This document shows positions 55,872-64,000 of a stretch of DNA of 64,000 bases, in pieces (position 1 is the first letter of the stretch; the number at the start of each line of letters is the position of its first letter). The stretch lies in assembly GCA_052244495.1 (NCBI GenBank), contig JBQPXH010000015.1; one strand, 5' to 3'. The notes below the pieces were generated by a model. It was not told the origin of the DNA and ran no database searches. It saw only the letters and a program-made list of their open reading frames with translations. Source of the stretch: Cereibacter_A sp052244495 (GTDB lineage: Bacteria > Pseudomonadota > Alphaproteobacteria > Rhodobacterales > Rhodobacteraceae). The position numbers and the translations under genes were made by a program.

Positions 55872-57801
55872 CACCAGTGAGAAAAAGGGCATAAGCCGGC
55901 GCGGAATGCTTGGAGCCACGGCCGGAGGCGCCGTCCTGGGCGCCCTCGCTCCGCGCGCCGCGATGCTGGCCGGCGGTGCCGGCGCGGCGACGGTCGCAGC
56001 GACAGGATCGGCACTTGCCTCGGCCGAGGCCAATCTCGCACCCGGTGAGCTGGATGAATATTACGGCTTCTGGTCCTCGGGCCAGACCGGCGAGATGCGG
56101 ATCCTCGGCATTCCGTCGATGCGCGAACTGATGCGGGTGCCTGTGTTCAACCGCTGCTCCGCAACGGGCTGGGGATCGACCAACGAGTCGCTGAAGATCC
56201 TCACCGAGAACATGACCCAGAAGACGAAGGACTATCTGGCGGCGAACGGCAAGCGGGTGCACGACAACGGCGACCTGCACCACATTCACATGTCTTTCAC
56301 CGAGGGCAAGTACGACGGCCGCTTCCTCTTCATGAACGACAAGGCGAACACGCGCGTGGCGCGCATCCGCTGCGACGTGATGAAGACCGACAAGATCCTC
56401 GAGATCCCGAACGCCAAGGCGATCCACGGCCTGCGCCCGCAGAAGTGGCCGCGGACCAATTATGTCTTCGCGAACGGCGAAGACGAGACGCCGATGGTCA
56501 ACGACGGCAAGATCCTCGACGATCCGTCGCAATATGTGAACTTCTTCACCGCCGTGAACGCCGACGAAATGCAGGTCGCCTGGCAGGTCATGGTCTCGGG
56601 CAATCTCGACAACACCGACGCGGACTATGAGGGCAAGTATGCCTTCTCGACCTGCTACAACTCGGAGATGGGGACGAACCTCGGCGAGATGATGGAATCC
56701 GAGACGGACCACGTCGTCGTCTTCAACCTGGCCGAGATCGAGAAGGGCATCGCCGAGGGAGACTTCATCGAGCTCAACGGGGTGAAGGTCATCGACGGGC
56801 GCAAGGGGAAGAACAAGAAATACACCCGATACATCCCGGTGCCGAACAACCCGCACGGCTGTAACATGGCGCCGGACAAGGTGCACCTCTGCATCAACGG
56901 CAAGCTGTCGCCCACCGTCTCGGTGATCGATGTGAGAAAGCTCGACGCGGTCTTCGCGGACGAGGCCGAGCCCGCATCCGTGATCGTGGCGCAGCCGGAA
57001 CTGGGCCTCGGGCCGCTCCACACGGCGTTCGACGGCAAGGGCAACGCGCTGACCACTCTCTTCCTCGACAGCCAGGTGGTGATGTGGAACGTCGAGAAGG
57101 CCATCCGCGCCTGGAACGGCGAGGACGTCGATCCGATCATCACCAAGGTCGATGTCCACTACCAGCCCGGCCACAACTCGACCTCGATGGGCGAGACGCT
57201 GGAGGCGGACGGCAAGTGGTTCATCTCCATGAACAAGTTCTCGAAGGACCGCTTCCTGAACGTCGGCCCGCTGAAGCCCGAGAACGAGCAGCTGTTCCGT
57301 CTGGACGGCGAGAGCCTGACGCTGATGCACGATGGCCCGACCTTCGCCGAACCGCATGACAGCATCATCGTCCACCGCTCGAAGGTGAACCCGCGCAGCG
57401 TCTGGGACCGCAACGATCCGACCTGGGCGGACGCGCGGGCGCAGGCGGAGGCCGATGGCGTCAACATCGACGATTTCGTGGGTGAAGTGATCCGCGACGG
57501 CAACAAGGTCCGCGTCTACCTGTCGGCGGTCGCACCGACCTACAGCCTCGAGAAGTTCACGGTCACCGAAGGCGACGAGGTGACGGTGATCGTGACGAAC
57601 CAGGACGACGTCGACGACCTCACCCACGGCTTCACGATCGGCAACCATGGCGTTGCGATGGAAGTGGGCCCGCAGGCGACCGCCTCGATAACCTTCACGG
57701 CGGGCCAGCCCGGCGTCTACTGGTACTACTGCCAGTGGTTCTGCCACGCGCTGCACATGGAGATGCGCGGCCGGATGTTCGTCGAGCCGAAGGCTGCCTG
57801 A
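55864..57801 (+). CDS. nosZ: Nitrous oxide reductase NosZ (clade I, Tat-exported)
   Basis: Reduces N2O to N2 in the periplasm, the last step of denitrification. The 645-residue protein starts with a Tat signal (ISRRGMLGATAGG). The seven-bladed domain carries CuZ histidines, beginning with HHIHM (H139, H140, H142). The C-terminal cupredoxin domain has the CuA site C623-x-W-x-C627-x3-H631-x2-M634. The twin-arginine signal and sequence place it in clade I. GAAGGAAAAGG inside nosR provides the ribosome site. Confidence 0.98.
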   Translation: MPDTSEKKGISRRGMLGATAGGAVLGALAPRAAMLAGGAGAATVAATGSALASAEANLAPGELDEYYGFWSSGQTGEMRILGIPSMRELMRVPVFNRCSATGWGSTNESLKILTENMTQKTKDYLAANGKRVHDNGDLHHIHMSFTEGKYDGRFLFMNDKANTRVARIRCDVMKTDKILEIPNAKAIHGLRPQKWPRTNYVFANGEDETPMVNDGKILDDPSQYVNFFTAVNADEMQVAWQVMVSGNLDNTDADYEGKYAFSTCYNSEMGTNLGEMMESETDHVVVFNLAEIEKGIAEGDFIELNGVKVIDGRKGKNKKYTRYIPVPNNPHGCNMAPDKVHLCINGKLSPTVSVIDVRKLDAVFADEAEPASVIVAQPELGLGPLHTAFDGKGNALTTLFLDSQVVMWNVEKAIRAWNGEDVDPIITKVDVHYQPGHNSTSMGETLEADGKWFISMNKFSKDRFLNVGPLKPENEQLFRLDGESLTLMHDGPTFAEPHDSIIVHRSKVNPRSVWDRNDPTWADARAQAEADGVNIDDFVGEVIRDGNKVRVYLSAVAPTYSLEKFTVTEGDEVTVIVTNQDDVDDLTHGFTIGNHGVAMEVGPQATASITFTAGQPGVYWYYCQWFCHALHMEMRGRMFVEPKAA

Positions 57802-57803
57802 CA

Positions 57804-59117
57804 ATGCAGCGCCCCCTCCTCGCGTTGCTGTGCCTTGTCGCCGGCCCGCTTCTGGCGGACGAGCGCCCGGTGCCTGCCGAGGCCGGGGCGCTGCGCGCTG
57901 CCGTCGCCGGGGCTCATCCCGGCGACGTGCTGATCCTTGAACCGGGCCGACACGACGGCCCGGTCATCCTCGACCGCCCGGTGACCCTTGCGGGCGGCGC
58001 GGGTGCGGTCATCCTCGGCGATGGTCGCGGTTCGGTCGTCACGATCACCGCGCCCGACGTCACGCTGCGCGGGCTCGAGATCCGCGGTTCGGGATCATCG
58101 CATGAGGAGATCGACTCCGGCATTCGCGTGCTGAAGGGTGGCGACCGGGCGCTGATCGAAAACAATCGCCTGTTCGGTAATCTGTATGGAGTGGATATTC
58201 ACGGTGCGGCCGACGCCGAGGTGAAGGACAACCTGATCGTCGGACGCAACGACGCGCACATGAACGCGCGCGGCAACGGCGTCTACGTGTGGAACGCGCC
58301 GGGCGCTCTGGTCGAGGGCAACGACATCCGCCTCGGGCGCGACGGGATCTTCGTCAATGCCTCGAGCCGGAACACGTTCCGGAACAATGTCTTCCAGGAT
58401 CTGCGCTTCGCCGTCCACTACATGTACGCGCACCACTCGGAAGTCTCGGGCAACGTCTCGGTCGGCAATCACCTCGGGTTTGCCGTGATGTATTCCGATC
58501 ATGTGACCATCACCGGCAACCTCAGCCTCGGCGACCGCGACCACGGCGTCATGCTGAACTACGTCAACCATGCCGAGGTGGGCAGCAACCTGGTGCGTGG
58601 CGCGGCGAAGTGCACCTTCGTCTACAATTCGCACCGCAACGTCATCCACGACAACCGCTTCGAGGGCTGCGGCATCGGCATCCACTTCACCGCCGGATCC
58701 GAGCGGAATGCGATTACCGGCAACGCCTTCGTCGGCAACCGGACGCAGGTCAAGTATGTGGGCACGAAGGACGTCGAATGGAGCTTCGAAGGTCGCGGAA
58801 ACCACTGGTCGGATCATCCGGCCTTCGATCTGGGAGGCGACGGCATCGCCGACAGCGCCTTCCGCCCCAACGACCTCATGGACCACATCCTGTGGTCACA
58901 GCCAGCGGCGGCGCTGCTGGTGGGCTCGCCCGCCGTGCAGCTGATCCGCTGGAGCCAATCCAGCTTTCCCGCCACCCTGCCGGGCGGGGTGCTGGACAGT
59001 CATCCCATGATGGCGCCGGTCGAGATCCCGGTTCCGCCGGCCTATGCGGCACTGGAAGCCGCACTGCCGCCACGCGCGCAAGGAGAAGACGATGCTGACG
59101 CTGTCGCAGGTCAGTAA
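57804..59117 (+). CDS. nosD: NosD, periplasmic copper-centre assembly protein
   Basis: Needed with NosFY to build the CuZ centre. The 437-residue protein has a signal peptide (MQRPLLALLCLVAGPLLA) and a parallel beta-helix of CASH/NosD repeats (such as NNRLFGNLYGVDIHGA, NVFQDLRFAVHYMYAH and NNRFEGCGIGIHF-type coils). The ATG at 57804 lies two bases after the nosZ stop. Confidence 0.95.
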   Translation: MQRPLLALLCLVAGPLLADERPVPAEAGALRAAVAGAHPGDVLILEPGRHDGPVILDRPVTLAGGAGAVILGDGRGSVVTITAPDVTLRGLEIRGSGSSHEEIDSGIRVLKGGDRALIENNRLFGNLYGVDIHGAADAEVKDNLIVGRNDAHMNARGNGVYVWNAPGALVEGNDIRLGRDGIFVNASSRNTFRNNVFQDLRFAVHYMYAHHSEVSGNVSVGNHLGFAVMYSDHVTITGNLSLGDRDHGVMLNYVNHAEVGSNLVRGAAKCTFVYNSHRNVIHDNRFEGCGIGIHFTAGSERNAITGNAFVGNRTQVKYVGTKDVEWSFEGRGNHWSDHPAFDLGGDGIADSAFRPNDLMDHILWSQPAAALLVGSPAVQLIRWSQSSFPATLPGGVLDSHPMMAPVEIPVPPAYAALEAALPPRAQGEDDADAVAGQ

Positions 59118-59976
59118 GAGTTTCGGCGGAGTGACCGCCCTCAGGTCGGTCGGCTTTTCGGTCGCACCGGGAGAGCGCGTGGCCCTGATCGGCCACAACG
59201 GCGCCGGCAAGTCCACGCTGATGAAGATCATCCTCGGCCTCATCCCGGCGGATTCGGGCCGGACCGACATCGGTGGCCACGCGCCTGGCAGCCGCGCGGC
59301 GCGCGGGCTCACCGCCTACCTGCCGGAAAGCGCGGCCTTCCACCCTGCCCTGACCGGGATCGAGACCCTGCGCTATTACCTGCGGCTGCGCGGAGAGGAT
59401 GCGCGTCAGGCCGAGGCCCTGCTCGATCGCGTGGGTCTCGGCGAGGCCGCACGCCGCCGCATCGGCACCTATTCCAAGGGCATGCGCCAGCGCATCGGCC
59501 TCGCGCAGGCGCTCATCGGGCATCCGCGGCTTCTCGTGCTGGACGAGCCGACGAGCGGTCTCGACCCGGTATCGCGACGCGAGTTCTATGCGCTGCTGGA
59601 CGGGCTCGCCGCCGATGGCGCGGCGATCCTGCTCTCGAGCCACGCGCTGACCGAAGTCGAGGCCCGGACGGATCGGATCGTGATCCTCGCGCAGGGTCGC
59701 CTGATGGCCGATGACACGCTTGCGAACCTGCGCAGGCAGGCGGCGCTGCCGATCCGGCTTCAGGTCTCGGCGCAGCCCGGGGCCGCGGACGAAGTCGCCG
59801 AGCGGCTTCATGGCGGACGCCGCAATGGCGTCACGGTCGACCTGACCTGCCAGCCGGCCGAGAAGCTCGCGCGGCTGGGCGACATCGCGGCCCTCGGCGG
59901 CATGGTGGAGGATGTCGAGATCCTGCCGCCCAGTCTCGAGGATCTCTACAGCCATCTTTCGCGGAGGCCGTCATGA
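59092..59976 (+). CDS. nosF: NosF, ABC-type ATPase for NosZ maturation
   Basis: The ATPase that, with NosY, powers NosD, probably by exporting a sulfur species for CuZ. The 294-residue protein has Walker A GHNGAGKST, signature YSKGMRQRIGLAQAL, Walker B LLVLDEPTSGLD and H-loop SSHAL. AAGGAG precedes the ATG, which lies 26 bases inside the 3' end of nosD. It overlaps nosY by four bases (ATGA). Confidence 0.95.
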   Translation: MLTLSQVSKSFGGVTALRSVGFSVAPGERVALIGHNGAGKSTLMKIILGLIPADSGRTDIGGHAPGSRAARGLTAYLPESAAFHPALTGIETLRYYLRLRGEDARQAEALLDRVGLGEAARRRIGTYSKGMRQRIGLAQALIGHPRLLVLDEPTSGLDPVSRREFYALLDGLAADGAAILLSSHALTEVEARTDRIVILAQGRLMADDTLANLRRQAALPIRLQVSAQPGAADEVAERLHGGRRNGVTVDLTCQPAEKLARLGDIAALGGMVEDVEILPPSLEDLYSHLSRRPS

Positions 59977-60794
59977 CCCCGATCCTCGCCTCGGCCGCGG
60001 CCGAATTCCGCATCGCGCTGCGCAACCGCTGGGTGGCCATCGCGATCCTGATGATGGCCGTCTTCGCGCTGGTTCTCTCGGCGGCGGGTTCGGCCCCCAC
60101 GGGCAGGCTCGGCGTCGACCGCCTGTCCGTGACGGTCGCAAGCCTCACCAGCCTCGCCGTCTATCTCGTGCCGCTGATCGCCCTCCTGATGTCCTTCGAT
60201 GCGATCGCCGGCGAGGTGGAGCGCGGAACGCTTCCGCTCGCGCTGACCTATCCGGTCTCGCGGGCCGAGCTGCTGGCGGGCAAGTTCGTGGCACATCTGG
60301 GCACGCTCGCACTGGCGCTGGCGGTGGGATACGGCATCGCGGCCGGCACGGCGCTGGCCGTGGACCCCGAGGCGCTGGCCGGCCTGCCTGCCCTGCTGCG
60401 GCTGGGGTGGACTTCGCTCCTGCTCGGCGCGGCCTTTCTTGCCGCAGGCTACGCCGTCTCGGCGCTGGCAAGGCGCCCGGGCGCCGCCGCCGGCGCCGCC
60501 ATCGGCCTCTGGCTCGGGCTGATCGTGCTCTGGGATCTGGCGCTGCTCGCCGCGGTCGTGGCCGACGACGGGGGCGCGTTCACGCGGCAGGTCTTCCCGT
60601 GGCTGCTCGTCGGCAACCCGGCCGATGCGTTCCGCCTGTTCAACCTCGCGGCATCCGGGGCAACGGCCGCGGCGGCGGGTGTCGGCGGTGCCGCCGCATC
60701 GGTCCCTGCCCTGCACGCACTGGTCTCCATCCTCGCCTGGCCGGTGCTCGCCTTCGCGCTCGCCACCGCCGCTTTCCGGAGGGTCACGCCATGA
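59973..60794 (+). CDS. nosY: NosY, ABC transporter permease for NosZ maturation
   Basis: The membrane partner of NosF. The 273-residue protein has about six hydrophobic helices, opening with an amphipathic segment EFRIALRNRWVAI and containing FDAIAGEVERGTLPLALTYPVSRAELLAGKF, the ABC-2 permease signature also seen in other NosY. It overlaps nosF and nosL at both ends by four bases (ATGA). Confidence 0.95.
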   Translation: MTPILASAAAEFRIALRNRWVAIAILMMAVFALVLSAAGSAPTGRLGVDRLSVTVASLTSLAVYLVPLIALLMSFDAIAGEVERGTLPLALTYPVSRAELLAGKFVAHLGTLALALAVGYGIAAGTALAVDPEALAGLPALLRLGWTSLLLGAAFLAAGYAVSALARRPGAAAGAAIGLWLGLIVLWDLALLAAVVADDGGAFTRQVFPWLLVGNPADAFRLFNLAASGATAAAAGVGGAAASVPALHALVSILAWPVLAFALATAAFRRVTP

Positions 60795-61339
60795 AACGTG
60801 TTCTTGCACTCGCGCTGCTGCTAGCCGCCTGCCGCGACGAGGCCATGCGGCCGGATCCTGTCGCCATGACACCCGAGGCCGTGGGCCACTTCTGCCAGAT
60901 GAACCTGCTGGAACATCCCGGCCCCAAGGCGCAGGTCCATCTTCAGGGCCAGCCGCAGCCACTGTTCTTCAGCCAGGTGCGCGATGCCATTGCCTACATG
61001 CGGATGCCCGAGCAGGAGGGCATCGTCACTGCCCTCTACGTCTCGGACATGGGCGCCGCCGAGAGCTGGGCGGATCCGGGCGCGACCAACTGGATCGCCG
61101 AGGATGAGGCGATCTACGTCGTGGGCTCGGATGCCGAGGGCGGCATGGGATCACCCGAGATCGTGCCCTTCGGCTCGAAGGCCGGGGCCGAGCGCTTTGC
61201 CGCTGAGCATGGCGGGCGACTCGCCGGACTCGCCACCATTCCGGATGCCGATATCATCGGCGCAGCCCGCACCGCCTCGGAAGACGAGGGAGACTATGCC
61301 GGAATGCTGCGTCGGCTTGCGGCCAGCAGGCAGGAGTGA
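60791..61339 (+). CDS. nosL: NosL, copper-chaperone lipoprotein
   Basis: Delivers Cu(I) to apo-NosZ. The 182-residue protein has a lipobox LLAAC (C14) for lipid anchoring in the periplasm and the copper-binding FCQMNLLEHPGPKAQ segment (C35, M37), a hallmark of the family. The ATG overlaps the nosY stop (ATGA). Confidence 0.95.
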   Translation: MKRVLALALLLAACRDEAMRPDPVAMTPEAVGHFCQMNLLEHPGPKAQVHLQGQPQPLFFSQVRDAIAYMRMPEQEGIVTALYVSDMGAAESWADPGATNWIAEDEAIYVVGSDAEGGMGSPEIVPFGSKAGAERFAAEHGGRLAGLATIPDADIIGAARTASEDEGDYAGMLRRLAASRQE

Positions 61340-61343
61340 GCCG

Positions 61344-62243
61344 ATGAACCGCCGCCGTTTTCTCACCATCAGCGCCGCCCTCCTGGCCGCCGGCCCCGGC
61401 TTCGCCGCGCCACCTCTTCGGCGGATCGGGGGCCAGGCGCTCGGGGCCCAGGTCAGCCTGCTGCTCGCCCACCCAGATGCCGACGGCATCGGGGCGCGGG
61501 CACTGGCCGAGATCGCCCGGCTCGAGGCCATCTTCAGCCTCCACCGCGACTCCGCACTCGCGCGCCTGAACCGAGACGGTCGCCTCGACGCGCCCCCGTT
61601 CGAGCTGCTCGACTGCCTGAGCATCGCCTCCTGCGTTCACGAGGTCACGGGCGGGCTCTTCGATCCGACGGTCCAGCCGCTCTGGAAGCTCCACGCCGAG
61701 CGCTTCGCGGCCGGTGCCGCACCGACCGATGCGGAAGTTGCCGACGCGCGCACCCTGACGGGCTGGGACTCCGTCCGATATGACGCGACCGAGGTGAGAT
61801 TCCTGCGGCTCGGCATGCAGTTGACTCTGAACGGGATCGCGCAGGGCTACATCGCGGACCGGGTGGCTGCACTGCTGCGCGCCGAAGGCCTGAGCAACCT
61901 TCTGATCGACACGGGCGAGATCCAGGCGCTCGGACAGCGACCCGAAGGTGGCGACTGGCAGGTCACGCTGGACATGGGGCAAGGCAGGCTCGCCCTGTGG
62001 GACCAGGCGCTGGCCAGCTCGGCACCTCGGGGCACGACCTTCGACGTGGCGGGCAGAGAGGGTCACATCCTCGATCCCCGCACAGGGCGGCCGGCACCGA
62101 GTCCTTGGCGGCTCGTGAGCGTCACCGCGCATCAGGCCGCCGTTGCAGATGCCGCGAGCACGGCGCTGTGCCTGATGGACCGCGCCGGCATGGAGGCTGC
62201 GCTCGGCCGCCTGCCCAGTGCGCGGCTCGTCGCTCTCGTCTGA
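61344..62243 (+). CDS. nosX: NosX/ApbE family FMN transferase
   Basis: Attaches FMN covalently to the threonine of NosR. The 299-residue protein has a Tat signal (NRRRFLTISAALLAAG), and ApbE motifs RLEAIFSLHRDSALARLNR, GGLFDPTVQPLW, LNGIAQGYIADRVA, and HILDPRTGRP. The start follows nosL by four bases. It is the last recognised nos gene; an IS remnant begins within about 20 bases of its stop. Confidence 0.94.
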   Translation: MNRRRFLTISAALLAAGPGFAAPPLRRIGGQALGAQVSLLLAHPDADGIGARALAEIARLEAIFSLHRDSALARLNRDGRLDAPPFELLDCLSIASCVHEVTGGLFDPTVQPLWKLHAERFAAGAAPTDAEVADARTLTGWDSVRYDATEVRFLRLGMQLTLNGIAQGYIADRVAALLRAEGLSNLLIDTGEIQALGQRPEGGDWQVTLDMGQGRLALWDQALASSAPRGTTFDVAGREGHILDPRTGRPAPSPWRLVSVTAHQAAVADAASTALCLMDRAGMEAALGRLPSARLVALV

Positions 62244-62256
62244 CGGGCGCCACCGG

Positions 62257-62460
62257 TGTTGATGATGTGACCGCCCCCCTTTTTTACCCGCAGGCTGGAG
62301 GCCGTGCAATGCGCCTTCAGGTAGGTCGCGTCGATCATGATGGTCTTGTGCTTCGCTCGTACCGCGGCCAGGCTCATCATGATCCGGGCGAAGACACCAT
62401 TGTCGCTCCAGCGCTTCCACAGGGTCATCGCCGGCCCGGATTCAATCCCCTCGGCCCGAG
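62257..62460 (-). pseudogene. IS5-family transposase fragment
   Basis: The minus-strand translation MTLWKRWSDNGVFARIMMSL, KTIMIDATYLKAH and SSLRVKKGG matches the centre of an IS5/IS427-group transposase around its first DDE aspartate (MIDATYLKAH). Both ends are missing, so it is a remnant. It lies directly after nosX and marks the edge of the nos region. Confidence 0.8.
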
Positions 62461-62880
62461 AAAGAGAATCTCGCGCTTCGGCATTGGAAGGCGGCCTCGC
62501 CGACCTTAATCCAGCGTTCTCGAGCTCGAAGATCTATGTGGAGGCGGCTCTACTGCCCAAGGCGGCCCGCGAACTCGCCGTGGCCGTCGAGATGCCCCCG
62601 CACCCGCTCGCTCGCCAGGACACAGCCATCGTGCGCGCCGTACAGCGAGCCGCCTTGGGCAGCTGCGGAGCAGGCCGGATCATCCTCCAGGCGGGCGCTG
62701 ATACTTTGGGCGTGCCGAGGCAGGAGATCATCTACGCTTCGCGGGATGTGGAACCGCGCGACCAGCCCTCCTGAAAAACCCGAAATCGCGAAGAGAACTG
62801 CACGTTGATACTGCTCTGAGCGGAGATAGCGGCTACATCGGCGCGACTGCCGAGCATGTTCGCCATGGTAATCCTCCCGG
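62461..62880. other. Unassigned relic between IS5 fragment and IS3 element
   Basis: An open frame on the plus strand runs through to 62774 (best segment IYVEAALLPKAARELAVAVEM, then GRIILQAGADTLGVPRQEII). It has no ribosome site of its own and begins inside the IS5 fragment. I do not recognise the product. The composition here is slightly less GC-rich than in the nos genes. It is most likely leftover DNA between two insertions. Confidence 0.4.
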
Positions 62881-62905
62881 TTTTAGCGGGATCCGGCCGT
62901 AGAAT

Positions 62906-63733
62906 TCACGCGGCCATCTTCAGCTTCATGGCAGGTGTGACCCCGCCGATGCCCATGTTGGGGCGTTCGTTGTTGTAGTTCCAGAGCCATTCGGTGGCGA
63001 TCTGCTGCACTTCCTCGATGGTTTCAAAGATGTAGAGGTCCAGCCATTCATGCCGGACCGTCCGGTTGTAGCGCTCGACGTAAGCGTTCTGCTGCGGCTT
63101 GCCGGGCTGGATGTAGGTCAGGGCGATGCCCTGCTTCGAAGCCCAGGTCATCAGCGTGGAACTGACGTATTCCGGGCCGTTGTCCACCCTGATCGCCAGA
63201 GGCTTGCCGCGCCACTCGATGATCTGGTTCAGCGACCGGACGACCCGCTCGGCGGGCAGCGAGAAGTCGACCTCGATACCCAGACCTTCGCGGTTGAAGT
63301 CGTCCAGCACGTTCAACAGCCGGAACTGCCGCCCGTCGGCCAGGCGATCGGCCATGAAGTCCATGGACCAGACCAGGTTCGGCGCCTCGGGTACGGCCAG
63401 TTCCTCGGGCTTCTCCCGCTTCAGCCGTCGCCGCGGCTTGATGCGCAGGTTCAGTTCCAGTTCGCAGTAGATCCGATGGACCCGCTTGTGGTTCCAGACG
63501 TGCCCTTTGACGTTCCGCAGGTGCAGGAAACACAGCCCGAAGCCCCAGGTCTTGTGGACATTCGTCAGCCCGACCAGCAGATCGGCGATCATCTCGCTCT
63601 CGTCGTCGCGCTTCGGGCTGTAGCGGAAACAGGTCTCGCTGACGCCAAACGCCCGGCAGGCCAGCGCGATGCTGACCCCCTTCGTCGCCACCGCCTTCTC
63701 GGCCAGCTCCCGGCGCTGAGCTGGCCGCGTCAC
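62906..63733 (-). CDS. IS3-family transposase OrfB (DDE integrase core)
   Basis: Read by -1 frameshift from orfA, giving the transposase catalytic part of about 275 residues. It has an N-terminal HTH_21-like region (ALACRAFGVSETCF) and the DDE core WSMDFMADRL (first Asp), RVDNGPEYVS (second Asp) and QNAYVERYNRTVRHEWL (Glu). It ends MKLKMAA. No frameshift or stop disrupts it, so the element may be active. Confidence 0.9.
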   Translation of the reverse strand: MTRPAQRRELAEKAVATKGVSIALACRAFGVSETCFRYSPKRDDESEMIADLLVGLTNVHKTWGFGLCFLHLRNVKGHVWNHKRVHRIYCELELNLRIKPRRRLKREKPEELAVPEAPNLVWSMDFMADRLADGRQFRLLNVLDDFNREGLGIEVDFSLPAERVVRSLNQIIEWRGKPLAIRVDNGPEYVSSTLMTWASKQGIALTYIQPGKPQQNAYVERYNRTVRHEWLDLYIFETIEEVQQIATEWLWNYNNERPNMGIGGVTPAMKLKMAA

Positions 63734-63993
63734 TTTTTTCCAAGGGCCTCGCGAAGCAGGTCGGCCTGCATGCTCAGGTCGGCGAACATGCGCTTCAGCC
63801 GCCGGTTCTCGTCCTCGAGGGCCTTCATCTGGCTCATCATGGACGCGTCCATGCCGCCATACTTCGCCCGCCACTTGTAGAACGTCGCAGTGCTGATCCC
63901 ATGCTCGCGGCACAGTTCGGCCACGGCCAAACCGCCCTCCGCCTGACGCAGCACGCCCATGATCTGGGCTTCGGTGAAACGGCTCTTCTTCAT
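63730..63993 (-). CDS. IS3-family transposase OrfA (helix-turn-helix)
   Basis: An 87-residue DNA-binding protein opening MKKSRFTEAQIMGVLRQAE with the helix-turn-helix AVAELCREHGISTATFYKWR and a leucine-zipper-like helix (MKALEDENRRLKRMFADLSMQADLL). It ends LGKK at the slippery AAAAAAG, overlapping orfB by four bases. Confidence 0.92.
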   Translation of the reverse strand: MKKSRFTEAQIMGVLRQAEGGLAVAELCREHGISTATFYKWRAKYGGMDASMMSQMKALEDENRRLKRMFADLSMQADLLREALGKK

Positions 63994-64000
63994 CGGAATC

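Larger units (their letters stand above)
62881..64000 (-). mobile_element. IS3-family insertion sequence, right end outside window
   Basis: The element consists of orfA (63730-63993) and orfB (62906-63733) in a -1 relation, the standard IS3 plan. The slippery heptamer AAAAAAG lies at 63739-63733 on the minus strand. The left end is somewhere between 62860 and 62905; terminal inverted repeats cannot be confirmed since the right end is not in the window. Confidence 0.85.

Noticed and set aside
62337..62774. A 145-residue plus-strand gene right of nosX
   Set aside because: Its first part is antisense to the IS5 transposase fragment and no ribosome site precedes any start. Kept only as an unassigned relic.

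Overview
The window is a piece of high-GC alphaproteobacterial chromosome. Gene content and order (bluE/cobC/cobQ vitamin B12 genes, a DUF1467 gene next to methylmalonyl-CoA epimerase, FnrL-type sites, a nosRZDFYLX cluster) point to the Rhodobacter/Cereibacter sphaeroides group. That assignment is inference from family knowledge, since no database search was run. Most of the window is core housekeeping DNA. Strain-variable cargo sits at about 2.8-7.3 kb (PQQ synthesis) and from 53.2 kb to the right end (denitrification genes, then insertion sequences).

Layout. 1-2.7 kb: a cobalamin riboswitch ahead of a Cys-rich DUF1636-like protein, L-threonine kinase (bluE) and threonine-phosphate decarboxylase (cobC), which together make the aminopropanol arm of B12. 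2.8-7.3 kb: a pqqABCDE operon on the minus strand with a LysR regulator upstream. 7.4-14 kb: a YCII/DGPF protein, cobQ, a small secreted protein, gltX, a 60-bp periodic repeat array, a small metallopeptidase, a metallo-beta-lactamase-fold hydrolase and a DUF167 protein. 13.7-20 kb: a peptide-type ABC importer operon (binding protein, two permeases, two ATPases) ending in a dipeptidase. 20.4-28.7 kb: nitroreductase, EI24/CysZ-like protein, methylmalonyl-CoA epimerase with DUF1467, a response regulator, aspS with a GNAT enzyme, a CPBP protease and pabB/pabC. 28.8-37 kb: carB, a tandem hairpin repeat, a small EamA/SMR-like transporter, rhlE, and an FNR-site-preceded gene pair ending in cytochrome b561. 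37-49 kb: glyA, nadK, pth, an IsdG-like monooxygenase, rplY, an MFS transporter, an lldD-like oxidase, an HPP/CBS protein, trpA and ychF. 48.8-53.1 kb: sbcD and sbcC.

53.1-62.2 kb: the nitrous oxide reductase region. A hexanucleotide repeat and an FNR/NnrR-type box precede a small exported Cys-rich protein, then nosR, nosZ, nosD, nosF, nosY, nosL and nosX in a tightly packed run. This set covers electron supply (NosR, NosX), the enzyme (NosZ) and copper/sulfur centre assembly (NosDFYL). Right of nosX is a decayed IS5-type transposase, an unassigned relic and an IS3-family element with a visible A6G frameshift site that runs off the window.

The leads most worth following are: the unnamed Cys-rich exported protein that heads the nos operon and appears to have little or no 5' leader; the 60-bp periodic array at 11.3-11.5 kb, which has CRISPR-like spacing but no cas genes; the three 74-bp hairpin units after carB; a perfect FNR palindrome ahead of a 58-residue membrane protein plus cytochrome b561; and the Cys-rich protein under cobalamin riboswitch control. 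No rRNA or convincing tRNA gene is present.
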